Position numbers and translations under genes: made by a program | DNA from: Bacillota bacterium | GTDB taxonomy: Bacteria; Bacillota; Clostridia; Lachnospirales; Lachnospiraceae | Assembly: GCA_023411225.1 (NCBI GenBank) | Contig: JAEYPA010000096.1 | Span: 1 to 61,314 of the forward strand | Length of the DNA stretch: 61,314 nt | Reading direction: 5' to 3' | In this document: one piece after another, positions 52,501-61,314 of the stretch | Layout of the letters: each line of letters starts with the position of its first letter | How positions within the stretch are numbered: position 1 is the first letter of the stretch | Notes under the pieces: generated by a model | What the model saw: only the letters and a program-made list of their open reading frames with translations | The model's database searches: none | What the model was told of the DNA's origin: nothing

Positions 52501-53439
52501 CTAGGCTTCAGAACCTTTCAAATCGAACAAGGCATTTACAAAATCGTCTGCATCGAATTTTTGTAAATCATCAATTCCTTCACCAACACCTATATACTTT
52601 ACTGGAATACCCATTTCTGATTGAATGGAAATTGCAATTCCACCTTTGGCTGTACCATCTAACTTGGTCAGAATAATACCGTCAATGTCAGCAACTTCAC
52701 TAAATTGTTTGGCTTGTACCATAGCATTCTGGCCAGTAGTTGCATCTAATACAATCAAGGTTTCCTGATATGCTTCCGGATATTCTCTTTCGATAATCCG
52801 GTTGATCTTACGTAATTCTTCCATAAGGTTTTTCTTGTTATGAAGCCTTCCTGCAGTGTCACATAATAGTACATCAATATTACGAGACTTGGCCGCACTG
52901 ACTGCATCAAAAACTACAGCAGCAGGATCAGAGCCCTCCTGTTGGGCAATGATATCCACTTTAGCACGGTTTGTCCATTCTGTAAGTTGCTCAATAGCAG
53001 CGGCACGGAAGGTATCTGCAGCTGCAACCAAAACTTTTTTATCCATAGCCTTAAATTGAGCTGCAAGCTTACCAACAGAAGTGGTTTTTCCTACTCCATT
53101 CACGCCAATTAATAAAATAACAGACTTTTTATTCTCAAACTCATAAGCAGTATTACTTACATTCATTTGTTCTTTAATACTTTGAATTAAGAGCTCTTTA
53201 CATTCTTTTGGATCTTTTATCTTCTGTTCCTTTACCTTTTCCTGTAAAGCCTCAATAATGTTATTGGTAGTGGAGACACCAAGATCTGCCATAATTAAAG
53301 TTTCTTCAAGCTCTTCATAAAAATCTTCATCAATACTGGAAAAACCACTGAAAATATGATCAATTCCAGATAAAATATTTGTTCTGGTTTTGGATAGTCC
53401 AGCCACTAATCGGCCAAAGAATCCTTTTTTCTCTGCCAT
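52501..53439 (-). CDS. ftsY: signal recognition particle receptor FtsY
   Basis: FtsY is the membrane receptor GTPase for the signal recognition particle. The 312-residue protein has an N domain, the P-loop GVNGVGKTT at 112-120, DTAGR and TKLDGTAKGG elements and no long acidic A domain, as in many Firmicutes. I start at the ATG at 53439 because GAGG lies 6 bases upstream; the ATG four codons earlier overlaps it. It is the last gene of plsX-acpP-rnc-smc-ftsY. Its partner Ffh is at 18-20 kb. Confidence 0.96.
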   Translation of the reverse strand: MAEKKGFFGRLVAGLSKTRTNILSGIDHIFSGFSSIDEDFYEELEETLIMADLGVSTTNNIIEALQEKVKEQKIKDPKECKELLIQSIKEQMNVSNTAYEFENKKSVILLIGVNGVGKTTSVGKLAAQFKAMDKKVLVAAADTFRAAAIEQLTEWTNRAKVDIIAQQEGSDPAAVVFDAVSAAKSRNIDVLLCDTAGRLHNKKNLMEELRKINRIIEREYPEAYQETLIVLDATTGQNAMVQAKQFSEVADIDGIILTKLDGTAKGGIAISIQSEMGIPVKYIGVGEGIDDLQKFDADDFVNALFDLKGSEA

Positions 53440-53485
53440 AAAACACCTCATTTAAATTTATTCTATAAATATAACACTATATAAT

Positions 53486-56400
53486 TTATTTTTCCAGTTG
53501 ATTTTCAATCAAGTTTACAGAAACTAAGGTGGATACACCTTTTTCCTGCATGGTAATACCATATAGACGGTCTGACATTGCCATAGAACCTCTTCTATGA
53601 GTGATGATGATAAACTGTGTCCTATCAGATAACTTTTTCAAATATCTGGCATAGCGTTCAACATTTGCCTCATCCAAAGCAGCTTCAATCTCATCCAGAA
53701 GGCAGAATGGAGATGGCTTTAGGTTCTGAATAGCAAATAATAGACTGATAGCAGTAAGTGCCTTTTCTCCACCAGATAACTGCATCATATTCTGTAACTT
53801 TTTTCCAGGTGGCTGAGCATTAATTCGAATACCTGCTTCCAATAAGTCTTCTTCCTCCACTAATTCCAAAGTACCTTTACCACCACCGAACATTTCCTTA
53901 AATACTTTGTCGAATTGTTCTTTTATTAAGGCAAACTTCTCCTCAAACTGCTTTCTCATCTCTGTATCTAATTCTTCAATAATACCAAGAAGTACTTCTT
54001 CAGCTTTGACAATGTCATCATGCTGAGATTTTAACAGTTCATAACGTTCCATTGTGTTTTTATAGTCCTCAATGGCATTTACATTAACGTCACCCAGACT
54101 TTTTATGTTGGCCTTAACTTCTGCTATTAGCTTCTTTATCTGAGTAAGAGAATATTTTTCCTCTGATCTGAGAACTAAGGCATCGCTATAAGTAATTTCA
54201 TATTCATCAAACATATAATTGACAATATTAGTAAGCTGATCGTCAATTTTTTCAATATTACTAGATAAACGAAAACATTCTTTATCTAAGGTATTGATAC
54301 GAGAAGATAGTTCTTCCCTCTTAGTAAAGAAAGCTTTGTGTTGTGCACTTATTTCTTCTTTTTTTTCTGAGAGCCCGGTTAATTCTTCATTGCATACTTC
54401 AATTTTTCCTGCACTATCTTCAATTTGGCGTTGAATATTGACAATATTCTGCTCCCTCTCTTGCATGGTTATAGCGCATTCTTCCATGGAAGATACGGTA
54501 CTCTTTCTTTCTTCTATGAGACGGGCAAGCTCTTCTTTTACACGGAACATGTTTTCCATATGAAATTCTATGGTTTGTTCTTGGTTAGAAAGTGCTATCT
54601 TTAAGTCAGATAATTTAGATGCTTCATCGCTGTGATCTTTACGTTTTTCCTCCACATCAGTCTGAAGATTTGCAATAATCTTTTCATTTTCTTCTGATTT
54701 AGCCTGATTCTTCATAAGATCTGCCTGTAAAGAAGCCAGATTATCATTTAATTCCTTGGCCAGCTTTTCTATTTCAGCATTTTCAGCTTGAATATCAACC
54801 AGGTCATGCTCTACATTCTTTAAATCTACCTTGGTTTGGTTTAAAGTCAGTTTTTCTGTATTTAAAGAAAGATTTGTCTGATGGATAGTGTTTTCATTTT
54901 GGACTAACTCAGCTTCTAGTGTTTGTTTTGCTATCTCTTTCTCAGATAGTATGCTCTGAAGTTCTCCAATTTTTTCTTTCAAAACAGAAATAGAATTCTT
55001 AATTTCTTCGATTTCTCTTCTTCTTCCTAATAAATTACTAGAATTCTTATAGGCACCACCGGACATAGAACCACCAGGATTCATCATGTCTCCTTCAATA
55101 GTGACAATTCTAAGTGAATACTGATATTTTTTCTGTAATGCAATGGCATGATCAATATGATCAACTACCACAATACGCCCTAAAAGACTTTCTACAACTT
55201 TTTTATAAGCTTCATCAGTGTCTACAAGTGTAGAAGCGAGACCAATTACCCCGGGCTCGTTTAAAGCTTTTTCATTATAGAACTGGCTTTTGTTACTGAT
55301 GCTGGTTAAAGGAAGAAACGTAGCTCGGCCATAGCGGTTTTTCTTTAATAAATCAATTAATTGTTTAGCGGTCTCTTCGTTGTCTGTAACAATATTCTGG
55401 ATGCTACCACCTAAAGCAGTCTCTACAGCTGTCTCATATTTTTTCTGTACCTTTATAATATCAGCAACAACACCATGGATTCCAGAAAATTCTTTCTTAT
55501 GCTCCATGATTTTGCGTATACTGTTACCATAACCTTCATAACGTTCGGTGATATTCGTTAGATACTCTAAGCGGGAAATTTCTTTGTGATAACTTTGTTG
55601 TTTTTCATCCAATGTTTTATGAATATCGGTTATTTTTTTGGAAAGTACAGTTAAGTTTTCATGTGCTTTTGTTTGTTTCTGCTCCAGTAAAGATAATTGT
55701 TCACTATATTTTTCAATCTGAACAGTATGTCTTTGTAAGCGTTCCTTACCTTCATCTTCATCTTTTTTATTCTTTAATAGACGTTGGTTTAAAGCAGTCT
55801 TTTTTAAGCTATTTTGCTCTAAAATAGCCTCATAACGTTGCATTTTAGATTTAATATTAGAATTATCACTTAAAAGTTCAAATATCTCTCCTTTTAAGTC
55901 CTCAATCTGCTGATTTACAGTAGAAATATTCTGATTGGCTGCCTCTAAACTTTGCCTAATCTTTTCTTCCTCCTGATGCAATTCCTTAATTTTTTGGGAG
56001 GCATCATGTTTTCGCTCTAAGATATCCTTAACCTGTTTCTCTTTGGAGACAATCTCAGCATTAATAGAACCCAATCGTAACTCTAAATGCTCATTATTCT
56101 GTTTGGATGCAATAATCTGCTCATTTAAGACTTTAATCTGCCCATCCTTTTGCTCTTTGAGGATTTTCATCTCACTTAGACGATTTTTTATTTCATCTGT
56201 TTTATTATTCATTTCTTCAATGGCTTCTTCTAGTTTCTCATATTCAATTTTCGCTAGGTCATAGCTATCCTTGGTAGAACTAAGGTCACTTAATGCAATG
56301 GCATTTTTTTCTTCTAATTTCTTTTTCTCTTCTATAATGCGGTCATGTTCTAACAAAAACATATTAACATCATATTTTTTTAACTCATCTCTGTAGTTTA

Positions 56401-57046
56401 AGTACTGCTTTGCCACCTTTGATTGTCTTTCTAAAGGTCCGATTTGTTTCTCAATTTCTGACAAAATATCGGTTACACGACATAAATTTTGCCTTTCAGC
56501 CTCTAGATTCTTTTGAGCTGTCAGTTTTCTCTTCTTAAATTTGACTATACCAGCAGCCTCATCAAATAGCTCACGACGGTCCTCTGGTTTTCCACTTAAT
56601 ATTTTTTCAATTTGGCCCTGTCCGATGATGGAGTATCCTTCTTTTCCAATACCAGTATCTAACAATAACTCTTGAACGTCTCTAAGACGGCAGTTATTAC
56701 CATTAATCTGATATTCACTTTCGCCTGAGCGGAATACTCTACGAGCTATCTTAACCTCGTCATAATCAATATTAAGATCATGGGTGGAATTATCCAGTGT
56801 AATAGCTACATAGGCAAAGCCTAAAGGCTTTCTGGCTTCTGTACCAGAGAAAATAACATCTTCCATCTTACTTCCACGAAGCTGTTTAGCACTTTGCTCC
56901 CCCAATACCCAGCGTACAGCATCTGCTACATTACTCTTACCGGAACCATTAGGACCTACAATCCCCGTAATTCCGTCATGAAACTCTAAGACCATTTTAT
57001 TGGCAAATGACTTAAAGCCTTGTACCTCAATGCTTTTTAAATACAT
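53486..57046 (-). CDS. smc: chromosome condensation ATPase Smc
   Basis: Smc forms rings with ScpA-ScpB that compact and sort the chromosome. The 1186-residue protein has Walker A GPNGSGKS at 31-38, two long coiled coils around a hinge (about 510-680), the signature LSGGEKALTAISLL near 1095 and Walker B LLDEIEAALDEANVER near 1125. Its start overlaps the rnc stop by 10 bases, which suggests coupled translation. ScpA and ScpB are at 32-33.6 kb. Confidence 0.98.
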   Translation of the reverse strand: MYLKSIEVQGFKSFANKMVLEFHDGITGIVGPNGSGKSNVADAVRWVLGEQSAKQLRGSKMEDVIFSGTEARKPLGFAYVAITLDNSTHDLNIDYDEVKIARRVFRSGESEYQINGNNCRLRDVQELLLDTGIGKEGYSIIGQGQIEKILSGKPEDRRELFDEAAGIVKFKKRKLTAQKNLEAERQNLCRVTDILSEIEKQIGPLERQSKVAKQYLNYRDELKKYDVNMFLLEHDRIIEEKKKLEEKNAIALSDLSSTKDSYDLAKIEYEKLEEAIEEMNNKTDEIKNRLSEMKILKEQKDGQIKVLNEQIIASKQNNEHLELRLGSINAEIVSKEKQVKDILERKHDASQKIKELHQEEEKIRQSLEAANQNISTVNQQIEDLKGEIFELLSDNSNIKSKMQRYEAILEQNSLKKTALNQRLLKNKKDEDEGKERLQRHTVQIEKYSEQLSLLEQKQTKAHENLTVLSKKITDIHKTLDEKQQSYHKEISRLEYLTNITERYEGYGNSIRKIMEHKKEFSGIHGVVADIIKVQKKYETAVETALGGSIQNIVTDNEETAKQLIDLLKKNRYGRATFLPLTSISNKSQFYNEKALNEPGVIGLASTLVDTDEAYKKVVESLLGRIVVVDHIDHAIALQKKYQYSLRIVTIEGDMMNPGGSMSGGAYKNSSNLLGRRREIEEIKNSISVLKEKIGELQSILSEKEIAKQTLEAELVQNENTIHQTNLSLNTEKLTLNQTKVDLKNVEHDLVDIQAENAEIEKLAKELNDNLASLQADLMKNQAKSEENEKIIANLQTDVEEKRKDHSDEASKLSDLKIALSNQEQTIEFHMENMFRVKEELARLIEERKSTVSSMEECAITMQEREQNIVNIQRQIEDSAGKIEVCNEELTGLSEKKEEISAQHKAFFTKREELSSRINTLDKECFRLSSNIEKIDDQLTNIVNYMFDEYEITYSDALVLRSEEKYSLTQIKKLIAEVKANIKSLGDVNVNAIEDYKNTMERYELLKSQHDDIVKAEEVLLGIIEELDTEMRKQFEEKFALIKEQFDKVFKEMFGGGKGTLELVEEEDLLEAGIRINAQPPGKKLQNMMQLSGGEKALTAISLLFAIQNLKPSPFCLLDEIEAALDEANVERYARYLKKLSDRTQFIIITHRRGSMAMSDRLYGITMQEKGVSTLVSVNLIENQLEK

Positions 57047-57747
57047 TTTACTCTCCCATTCTCTTTCAGTTTTAAAATCGCTTTATAGGCAGCATTCTGT
57101 TCCGCAGCTTTTTTTGTTCTTCCAACCCCTATTGCTAACTGCTCATTACCAAACATTGCTGCAATGGTGAATTTTTTATTATGATCTGGGCCTTCTTCAG
57201 AAACTAATTCATAGATAAGAGGATCTTTACTTTCGCTTTGAATAATTTCCTGTAGGATAGTCTTGCTATCAAAAAAGAGTTTCTTATGTTCAATATCGTT
57301 AAGAACATATGCATGAATAAACTCTTTTGCATTAGTAAAACCACCATCTAGAAATATAGCCCCAATAACAGCCTCAAGTGCATCAGAGAGAATAGAGTCT
57401 CTTTCTCTTCCTCCTGTAGCCGCTTCTCCCTTTCCCAACAACAGATAGTCGCCAAGATTCATTTCTCTGGCACATAATGCTAGTGTGGGTTCACATACCA
57501 TACTTGCCCTAAGTCTAGTTAAATCACCTTCCTGCATCTCTTCGTGGGCATCAAAAATAAATTCACTGGAAACCAGTTCAAGGACTGCATCACCTAAGAA
57601 TTCTAATCTTTCATTATTTTGTAGTTTGTCATATCTTCTTTCATTTGAGAACGAACTATGGGTCAAAGCCTGTTTAATTAACTTTCGACTTTTAAATTGA
57701 TAATTAATCATTTTCTCAAAGGATTCGATTGATTCCTGAATCGTCAT
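57037..57747 (-). CDS. rnc: ribonuclease III
   Basis: RNase III cuts double-stranded RNA, including rRNA precursors. The 236-residue protein has the signature NERLEFLGDAVLEL with catalytic Glu49 and Asp53, and a C-terminal double-stranded RNA-binding domain (about 160-228). I start at the ATG at 57747, 6 bases after GGAGG; an ATG 17 codons earlier runs into the upstream hairpin. It overlaps smc by 10 bases. Confidence 0.97.
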   Translation of the reverse strand: MTIQESIESFEKMINYQFKSRKLIKQALTHSSFSNERRYDKLQNNERLEFLGDAVLELVSSEFIFDAHEEMQEGDLTRLRASMVCEPTLALCAREMNLGDYLLLGKGEAATGGRERDSILSDALEAVIGAIFLDGGFTNAKEFIHAYVLNDIEHKKLFFDSKTILQEIIQSESKDPLIYELVSEEGPDHNKKFTIAAMFGNEQLAIGVGRTKKAAEQNAAYKAILKLKENGRVKCI

Positions 57748-57767
57748 TGAATTCCTCCATTCTAATA

Positions 57768-57796
57768 TGAAAAAGCTGCCCCTCTCGTGGACAGCC
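57768..57796 (-). terminator. partial terminator between acpP and rnc
   Basis: On the minus strand an 8-base stem with G-U pairs (57774-57781 and 57789-57796, 7-base loop) is followed by TTTTT. It begins 11 bases past the acpP stop and may let acpP be made in larger amounts than rnc-smc-ftsY. Confidence 0.55.
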
Positions 57797-57806
57797 AATT
57801 AATTAC

Positions 57807-58037
57807 TTAGTTTAAAGCATTTTTTATTTGTTCTACTGCATCAGCTACTGTTACGATATTTTCTGCATCTTCGTTTGCAATTTCAATATCAAATTCTTCT
57901 TCAATACCCATAATAATCTGAAAAATATCTAAAGAATCAGCTCCTAAGTCATCTACAAAGGTAGTATCCATAGTAATCTCATCTACATCTACATTAAGCA
58001 CTTCACTTATGATTTTTTGCAATTTTTCAAATTCCAT
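57807..58037 (-). CDS. acpP: acyl carrier protein
   Basis: ACP carries growing fatty acyl chains on a phosphopantetheine arm. The 76-residue acidic protein has the attachment motif ADSLD with Ser35. I start at the ATG at 58037 with AAGGTG upstream; eight codons earlier there is no fitting site. It lies 20 bases downstream of plsX. PlsX uses acyl-ACP, so the pair is functional. Confidence 0.97.
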   Translation of the reverse strand: MEFEKLQKIISEVLNVDVDEITMDTTFVDDLGADSLDIFQIIMGIEEEFDIEIANEDAENIVTVADAVEQIKNALN

Positions 58038-58057
58038 CCTAATCACCTTTCCTTGAA

Positions 58058-59068
58058 TCAATCTATGATTTCAATACTATTTTTGATCTTTTCATTAATG
58101 TTTTGTTGTTTAAATGCGATACACTGAATAATAGAATTTTTAATTTCCTGACTCTTAGAATTGCCATGAGTCTTAACAACGAGACCATTCAATCCTAGCA
58201 TAGGTGCTCCACCATATGCAGAAGCATCAAAAGATTTTAAAGTTTTCTTCAGTGATGGTTTGACTAATAAAGCACCAATCTTACTTCTAAAGGATGACAT
58301 CATACCAAGTTTAACTTTACTAAGTAAAGCAGATGCTACACCTTCATACAGTTTTAAGATTACATTCCCAGTAAAAGCTTCACACACTATTACATCAGCC
58401 TGGCCATAGGGAATATCTCTTGCTTCAATACTTCCTACAAAATTAATATCGCTGCTGTTCTTAAGGATAGGATATGTTTCTTTTACTAGCATATTCCCCT
58501 TTTCTTCTTCAGCCCCAATATTAACAATTGCCACTTTTGGATTTTTTATTCCTACAACGTGTTCCATATAGATAGAACCCATCTTGGCAAACTGTACTAA
58601 GTGTGAAGAACGGGCGTCCACATTGGCCCCACAGTCAACTAAAAGAGAGACACCAGTTGTAGTTGGGATAAGCGGTGCCAAAGGTGGTCGTTCAATACCT
58701 TTAATGCGACCAACAATAAGTTGTCCACCAACTAAGACAGCTCCTGTGCTACCAGCTGATATAAAAGCATCAGCAGTGCCATGCTTTACCAAATTCAATG
58801 CAACAACAATAGAGGATTCTTTCTTACGTCGAATTGCCATAACAGGTGCTTCATCGTTGGTAATAACTTCATCGGCATTTACAACTTCAATTTGACTTGA
58901 ATTAAAGGTGTATGATTTCAGCTTTTCCTTTAGGATGTCTTCCTTTCCTACCAGGTAAACCTTAATGTCACTACGCTCATTAACGGCTTCAACAGAACCC
59001 TTAATGGTTTCGTCTGGTGCTAAATCGCCACCCATAGCATCAACAGCTATGTTCACTCTCGTCTGCAT
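58058..59068 (-). CDS. plsX: phosphate acyltransferase PlsX
   Basis: PlsX converts acyl-ACP and phosphate to acyl-phosphate, the donor for PlsY (encoded at 8 kb). The 336-residue protein starts with NIAVDAMGGDLAP and has the SAGSTGA motif near residues 103-109 and the GNVILK region. The ATG has AGGAGG upstream. It is first in plsX-acpP-rnc-smc-ftsY; rpmF, which often comes before plsX, is absent here. Confidence 0.97.
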   Translation of the reverse strand: MQTRVNIAVDAMGGDLAPDETIKGSVEAVNERSDIKVYLVGKEDILKEKLKSYTFNSSQIEVVNADEVITNDEAPVMAIRRKKESSIVVALNLVKHGTADAFISAGSTGAVLVGGQLIVGRIKGIERPPLAPLIPTTTGVSLLVDCGANVDARSSHLVQFAKMGSIYMEHVVGIKNPKVAIVNIGAEEEKGNMLVKETYPILKNSSDINFVGSIEARDIPYGQADVIVCEAFTGNVILKLYEGVASALLSKVKLGMMSSFRSKIGALLVKPSLKKTLKSFDASAYGGAPMLGLNGLVVKTHGNSKSQEIKNSIIQCIAFKQQNINEKIKNSIEIID

Positions 59069-59139
59069 TATAAATTCCTCCTGTTATCATCTATTATTCA
59101 ATATACTAAATATCTTTATAGAAATCAACAATAATTTTA

Positions 59140-59174
59140 CAAAAATAAATGGCAGGTTTTTAGATACCTGCCAT
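59140..59174 (-). terminator. terminator after cheR
   Basis: A perfect 9-base stem (59149-59157 and 59166-59174, loop 8) lies 7 bases past the cheR stop. It is followed on the minus strand by TATTTTTG. Confidence 0.75.
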
Positions 59175-59181
59175 AATTACT

Positions 59182-59958
59182 TTATACTTTTGAATAAAAA
59201 AAAGATTTAAAGGATTTGAACCCTAATTCGGTTGCCTGGATAATTTGCTCAGTGCTTCCTACAAACAAATAACCACCTGGTTTTAATGCCTTATGGAAGG
59301 CAATATAGATATCTGTCTTAGCTTCTTCTGTGAAATAAATCATAACATTTCGACATACAATAATATCACAATCTGTTGGATACGGATCCTTTAACAAATC
59401 ATGTTTTCTAAACTCCACTTGTTTTCTTATCAGTGAAGATATCTGTAAGCTTTTATCATTTATATATGTAAAATATTTTGTCTTAAACTCATCAGGAAGA
59501 GCCTTCACATACTTTTCATTATATATGCCAATCTGCGCTTTTTCTAAGACTTGTTCATCTATATCTGTGGCATAAATTTTGATTTTGTTGAGTGGCATTA
59601 ATTTGCTTAAAAGCATAACAAGAGAATAAGGCTCTTCACCGGTTGAACAAGCGGCACTCCATATCTTAAGGGGTGCTCCAGAATTTATTTTTTCAGGCAG
59701 TATATCTTTTTCTAATACTTTCCACTGCTCTGGATTGCGATAAAACTCAGAAACATTTATGGTAAGATAGTTAACAAATTCATCAAGTAAATCCTTATCT
59801 ACTTTTAAAGCCTTGACAAATTCTTGGTAGGATTCAATTTTATGTTTTGTAATTAAGGCATCAATGCGACGTTTCATCTGACGTTCTTTGTAAGCATTTA
59901 AATCCAGTTTTATCAATTGGAATACAGATTTTTTAAAGTCCTCATAGCTTCCTAACAT
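59182..59958 (-). CDS. cheR: CheR-type protein-glutamate methyltransferase
   Basis: CheR methylates glutamates of chemoreceptors using S-adenosylmethionine. The 258-residue protein has the helical N-terminal CheR domain (about 1-70) and a Rossmann domain with the SAM motif SAACSTGEEPYS (about 104-115), IYATDID and CRNVMIYF. No other chemotaxis gene is nearby. It lies between the ispH-rpsA fusion and plsX, so it may serve a stand-alone role or act with chemotaxis genes elsewhere. Confidence 0.93.
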   Translation of the reverse strand: MLGSYEDFKKSVFQLIKLDLNAYKERQMKRRIDALITKHKIESYQEFVKALKVDKDLLDEFVNYLTINVSEFYRNPEQWKVLEKDILPEKINSGAPLKIWSAACSTGEEPYSLVMLLSKLMPLNKIKIYATDIDEQVLEKAQIGIYNEKYVKALPDEFKTKYFTYINDKSLQISSLIRKQVEFRKHDLLKDPYPTDCDIIVCRNVMIYFTEEAKTDIYIAFHKALKPGGYLFVGSTEQIIQATELGFKSFKSFFYSKV

Positions 59959-59984
59959 ATAACACCTTCATTTTTCTTGTATTT

Positions 59985-60017
59985 TAGATAAGCAGGCTAT
60001 AATGGCCTGCTTATCTA
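59985..60017. terminator. hairpin between the S1 fusion gene and cheR
   Basis: A perfect 13-base stem (59985-59997 and 60005-60017, loop 7) lies 28 bases past the S1 stop. The minus-strand bases after it are A-rich, not T-rich, so it may be an mRNA 3' end stabiliser or a poor terminator. Confidence 0.5.
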
Positions 60018-60045
60018 AGATATATTAATTTAAGTCTACTAATAG

Positions 60046-61314
60046 TTATTCAGCATCTGCTGGAACTGCATCAGTAGCAGCTTCAGTAGCAACTTCTTCT
60101 ACAGTTTCTGATTTATTATCTTCTTCAACATTTAACATAGCTTTTATGCTTAAGGAAATTTTCTTATCTTCTAAATTAAAATCGACAACTTTTGCTGTTA
60201 CTTCTTGTCCAATCTTTAAAGCATCTGCTGGCTTCTCTACATGTTCTTTAGATATCTGTGAGACATGAAGAAGAGCATCTACACCTGGTTCTAATTCAAT
60301 AAATGCACCAAAATCAGTCATACGTGCAACTTTTCCGGTAACAACATTACCCACTGCATACTTCTCAGCAGCAGTAGTCCAAGGATTTTTATCTTCGAAT
60401 TTTAAGCTTAGAGCAATCTTGTTAGCCTGGATATCTTTAATTAATACTTCTACAGTATCACCTACTTTAAAGATTTTCTTAGGATTATCTACATGCCCCC
60501 AAGACATCTCTGAGATGTGTAATAAACCATCTAAACCACCTAAATCGATAAATGCACCAAAATCGGTTACATTCTTTATGGTACCTTCTATCTTCATACC
60601 AACACTGATTTTTTCTAATAATTCAGCCTGTTTCTTTTGCTTTTCAGCAACGATCAACTGCTTACGGTTACCAATGATTCTTCTACGTTTAGGAACAAAT
60701 TCGCTAATTACGAATTCAATTTCCTGATCAGCATATTTGCTTAAATCTTTTTCGTAAACATCAGATACTAAGCTTGCAGGGATAAATACTCTTGCACCAT
60801 CCACTACAACATTTAGACCACCATCTACAACGCTAGAAACCTTAGCTTTTAAGACTTCTTTGTTTTCAAAAGCTTCCTCTAAACGCTTACTTCCCTTTTC
60901 TTCTGCTAAACGCTTGTAAGAAAGAAGTACCTGTCCTTCTCCATCATTTGCAGTAATTACTTTAACCTGTAACTCATCACCAACTTTAACCATAGTAGTA
61001 AGATCGGCATTTGGGATATCTGTGTATTCACTTCTGGTAATAATACCATCCGCCTTGTAACCTATATTCAAGACGATTTCGTCTTCTTTAACGCTGATTA
61101 CAGTGCCATTCACTACCTTTCCGTTGTGTATTGTTACTAATGACTCTTCCTCTAATAATTGTTCAAAACTCATCTCTGACATGTTAGTATGAACCTCCTC
61201 AATTATTTTATTTGGGGTGGAAGCCCCTGCGGTAATACCTACGCTACGAAAAGATTTAAATCGCTCTAAATCTAGGTCATCAAGTGTCTGTATATAGAAA
61301 GTATTGTGACATTT
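60046..61314 (-). CDS. IspH-ribosomal protein S1 fusion (5' end cut by window edge)
   Basis: The frame is open from the window edge (61314) through the ATG at 61182 to the stop at 60046. The first 44 visible residues are the end of IspH (4-hydroxy-3-methylbut-2-enyl diphosphate reductase), with the conserved VGITAGASTPNKIIEEV. They run straight into 378 residues with four S1 domains (about 21-90, 108-177, 194-262, 275-347, counted from the Met at 61182) and an acidic tail. IspH makes isoprenoid precursors; S1-type proteins bind mRNA. Such fusions are known in Clostridia. A GGAGG 10 bases before the internal ATG could also yield free S1. Confidence 0.93.
   Translation of the reverse strand, partial: KCHNTFYIQTLDDLDLERFKSFRSVGITAGASTPNKIIEEVHTNMSEMSFEQLLEEESLVTIHNGKVVNGTVISVKEDEIVLNIGYKADGIITRSEYTDIPNADLTTMVKVGDELQVKVITANDGEGQVLLSYKRLAEEKGSKRLEEAFENKEVLKAKVSSVVDGGLNVVVDGARVFIPASLVSDVYEKDLSKYADQEIEFVISEFVPKRRRIIGNRKQLIVAEKQKKQAELLEKISVGMKIEGTIKNVTDFGAFIDLGGLDGLLHISEMSWGHVDNPKKIFKVGDTVEVLIKDIQANKIALSLKFEDKNPWTTAAEKYAVGNVVTGKVARMTDFGAFIELEPGVDALLHVSQISKEHVEKPADALKIGQEVTAKVVDFNLEDKKISLSIKAMLNVEEDNKSETVEEVATEAATDAVPADAE

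Noticed and set aside
57748..57798. A 17-codon extension of RNase III
   Set aside because: It would begin at the end of the acpP-rnc hairpin and has no ribosome-binding site; GGAGG before 57747 is clear.
1..61314. CRISPR arrays, tRNA or rRNA genes, insertion sequences, prophage or restriction/defence islands
   Set aside because: I looked for spaced direct repeats, cloverleaf-like ends, transposase motifs and phage structural genes on both strands and saw none. Gene content is core housekeeping and sporulation.

Overview
The window looks like a chromosomal stretch from a low-GC, spore-forming anaerobic Clostridia member, most likely Lachnospiraceae. This rests on AT-rich codon use, endospore genes (spoIVA, spoIIM, a gerA-type operon), a sodium-pumping decarboxylase cluster, an IspH-ribosomal protein S1 fusion and gene orders familiar from Firmicutes. 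Almost every gene lies on the minus strand. The clear exceptions are the DAHP synthase gene and one or two tiny membrane ORFs. There are no rRNA or tRNA genes, CRISPR arrays, transposons or prophage genes. It is a core region rather than an island.

Layout from low to high coordinate (most genes are transcribed right to left). 1-6.7 kb: the 5' part of mutS, a membrane-anchored MutS paralogue upstream of it, an exported NlpC/P60 hydrolase and spoIVA. 6.8-11.2 kb: gpsA, plsY, der and a PDZ/radical-SAM (DUF512) gene. 11.2-16.0 kb: pgeF, yraN, an orphan FlhB C-terminal domain, rnhB, two signal peptidases and rbgA. 16.1-20.4 kb: ylxM-ffh-rpsP-khpA-rimM-trmD-rplS, the SRP/ribosome-maturation operon. 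20.6-21.3 kb: small plus-strand membrane ORFs, one apparently broken. 21.3-26.6 kb: a five-gene Na+-translocating decarboxylase/transcarboxylase operon. 27-37.9 kb: two DacF-type carboxypeptidases, a germinant receptor with fused B and C subunits, scpA-scpB, a degenerate site-2 protease, a phosphoesterase and small membrane proteins. 38-43.3 kb: iorA-iorB-paaK-ACT, divergent from the DAHP synthase gene. 43.4-46.4 kb: a degenerate XerD-like recombinase, spoIIM, a Nudix hydrolase and a GNAT gene with an in-frame stop. 46.6-52.4 kb: rny, recX, recA, a carbonic anhydrase and threonine dehydratase. 52.5-61.3 kb: ftsY, smc, rnc, acpP, plsX, cheR and the ispH-rpsA fusion cut by the window edge.

Functional themes are DNA repair and SOS (mutS, recA with a LexA-like box, recX), protein targeting (ffh, ftsY, two lepB), ribosome assembly and tRNA modification (der, rbgA, rimM, trmD, khpA), phospholipid and fatty-acid supply (gpsA, plsY, plsX, acpP), chromosome condensation (smc, scpA, scpB), sporulation and germination, and anaerobic carboxylate and aromatic amino-acid metabolism. 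Readable control sites include consensus sigma-A promoters, two good sigma-E-type promoters (spoIVA, spoIIM), a sigma-G-type promoter (gerA) and many intrinsic terminators.

I did not find a wholly new multi-gene system. The best leads are proteins that depart from their family: a GerB-GerC fusion, a signal peptidase with Arg in place of the catalytic Lys, a XerD-like protein lacking several catalytic residues, an M50 protein with HExxK instead of HExxH, a lipoprotein-OadG fusion inside a decarboxylase operon with two carboxyltransferases, and an internal ribosome-binding site in the ispH-rpsA fusion.
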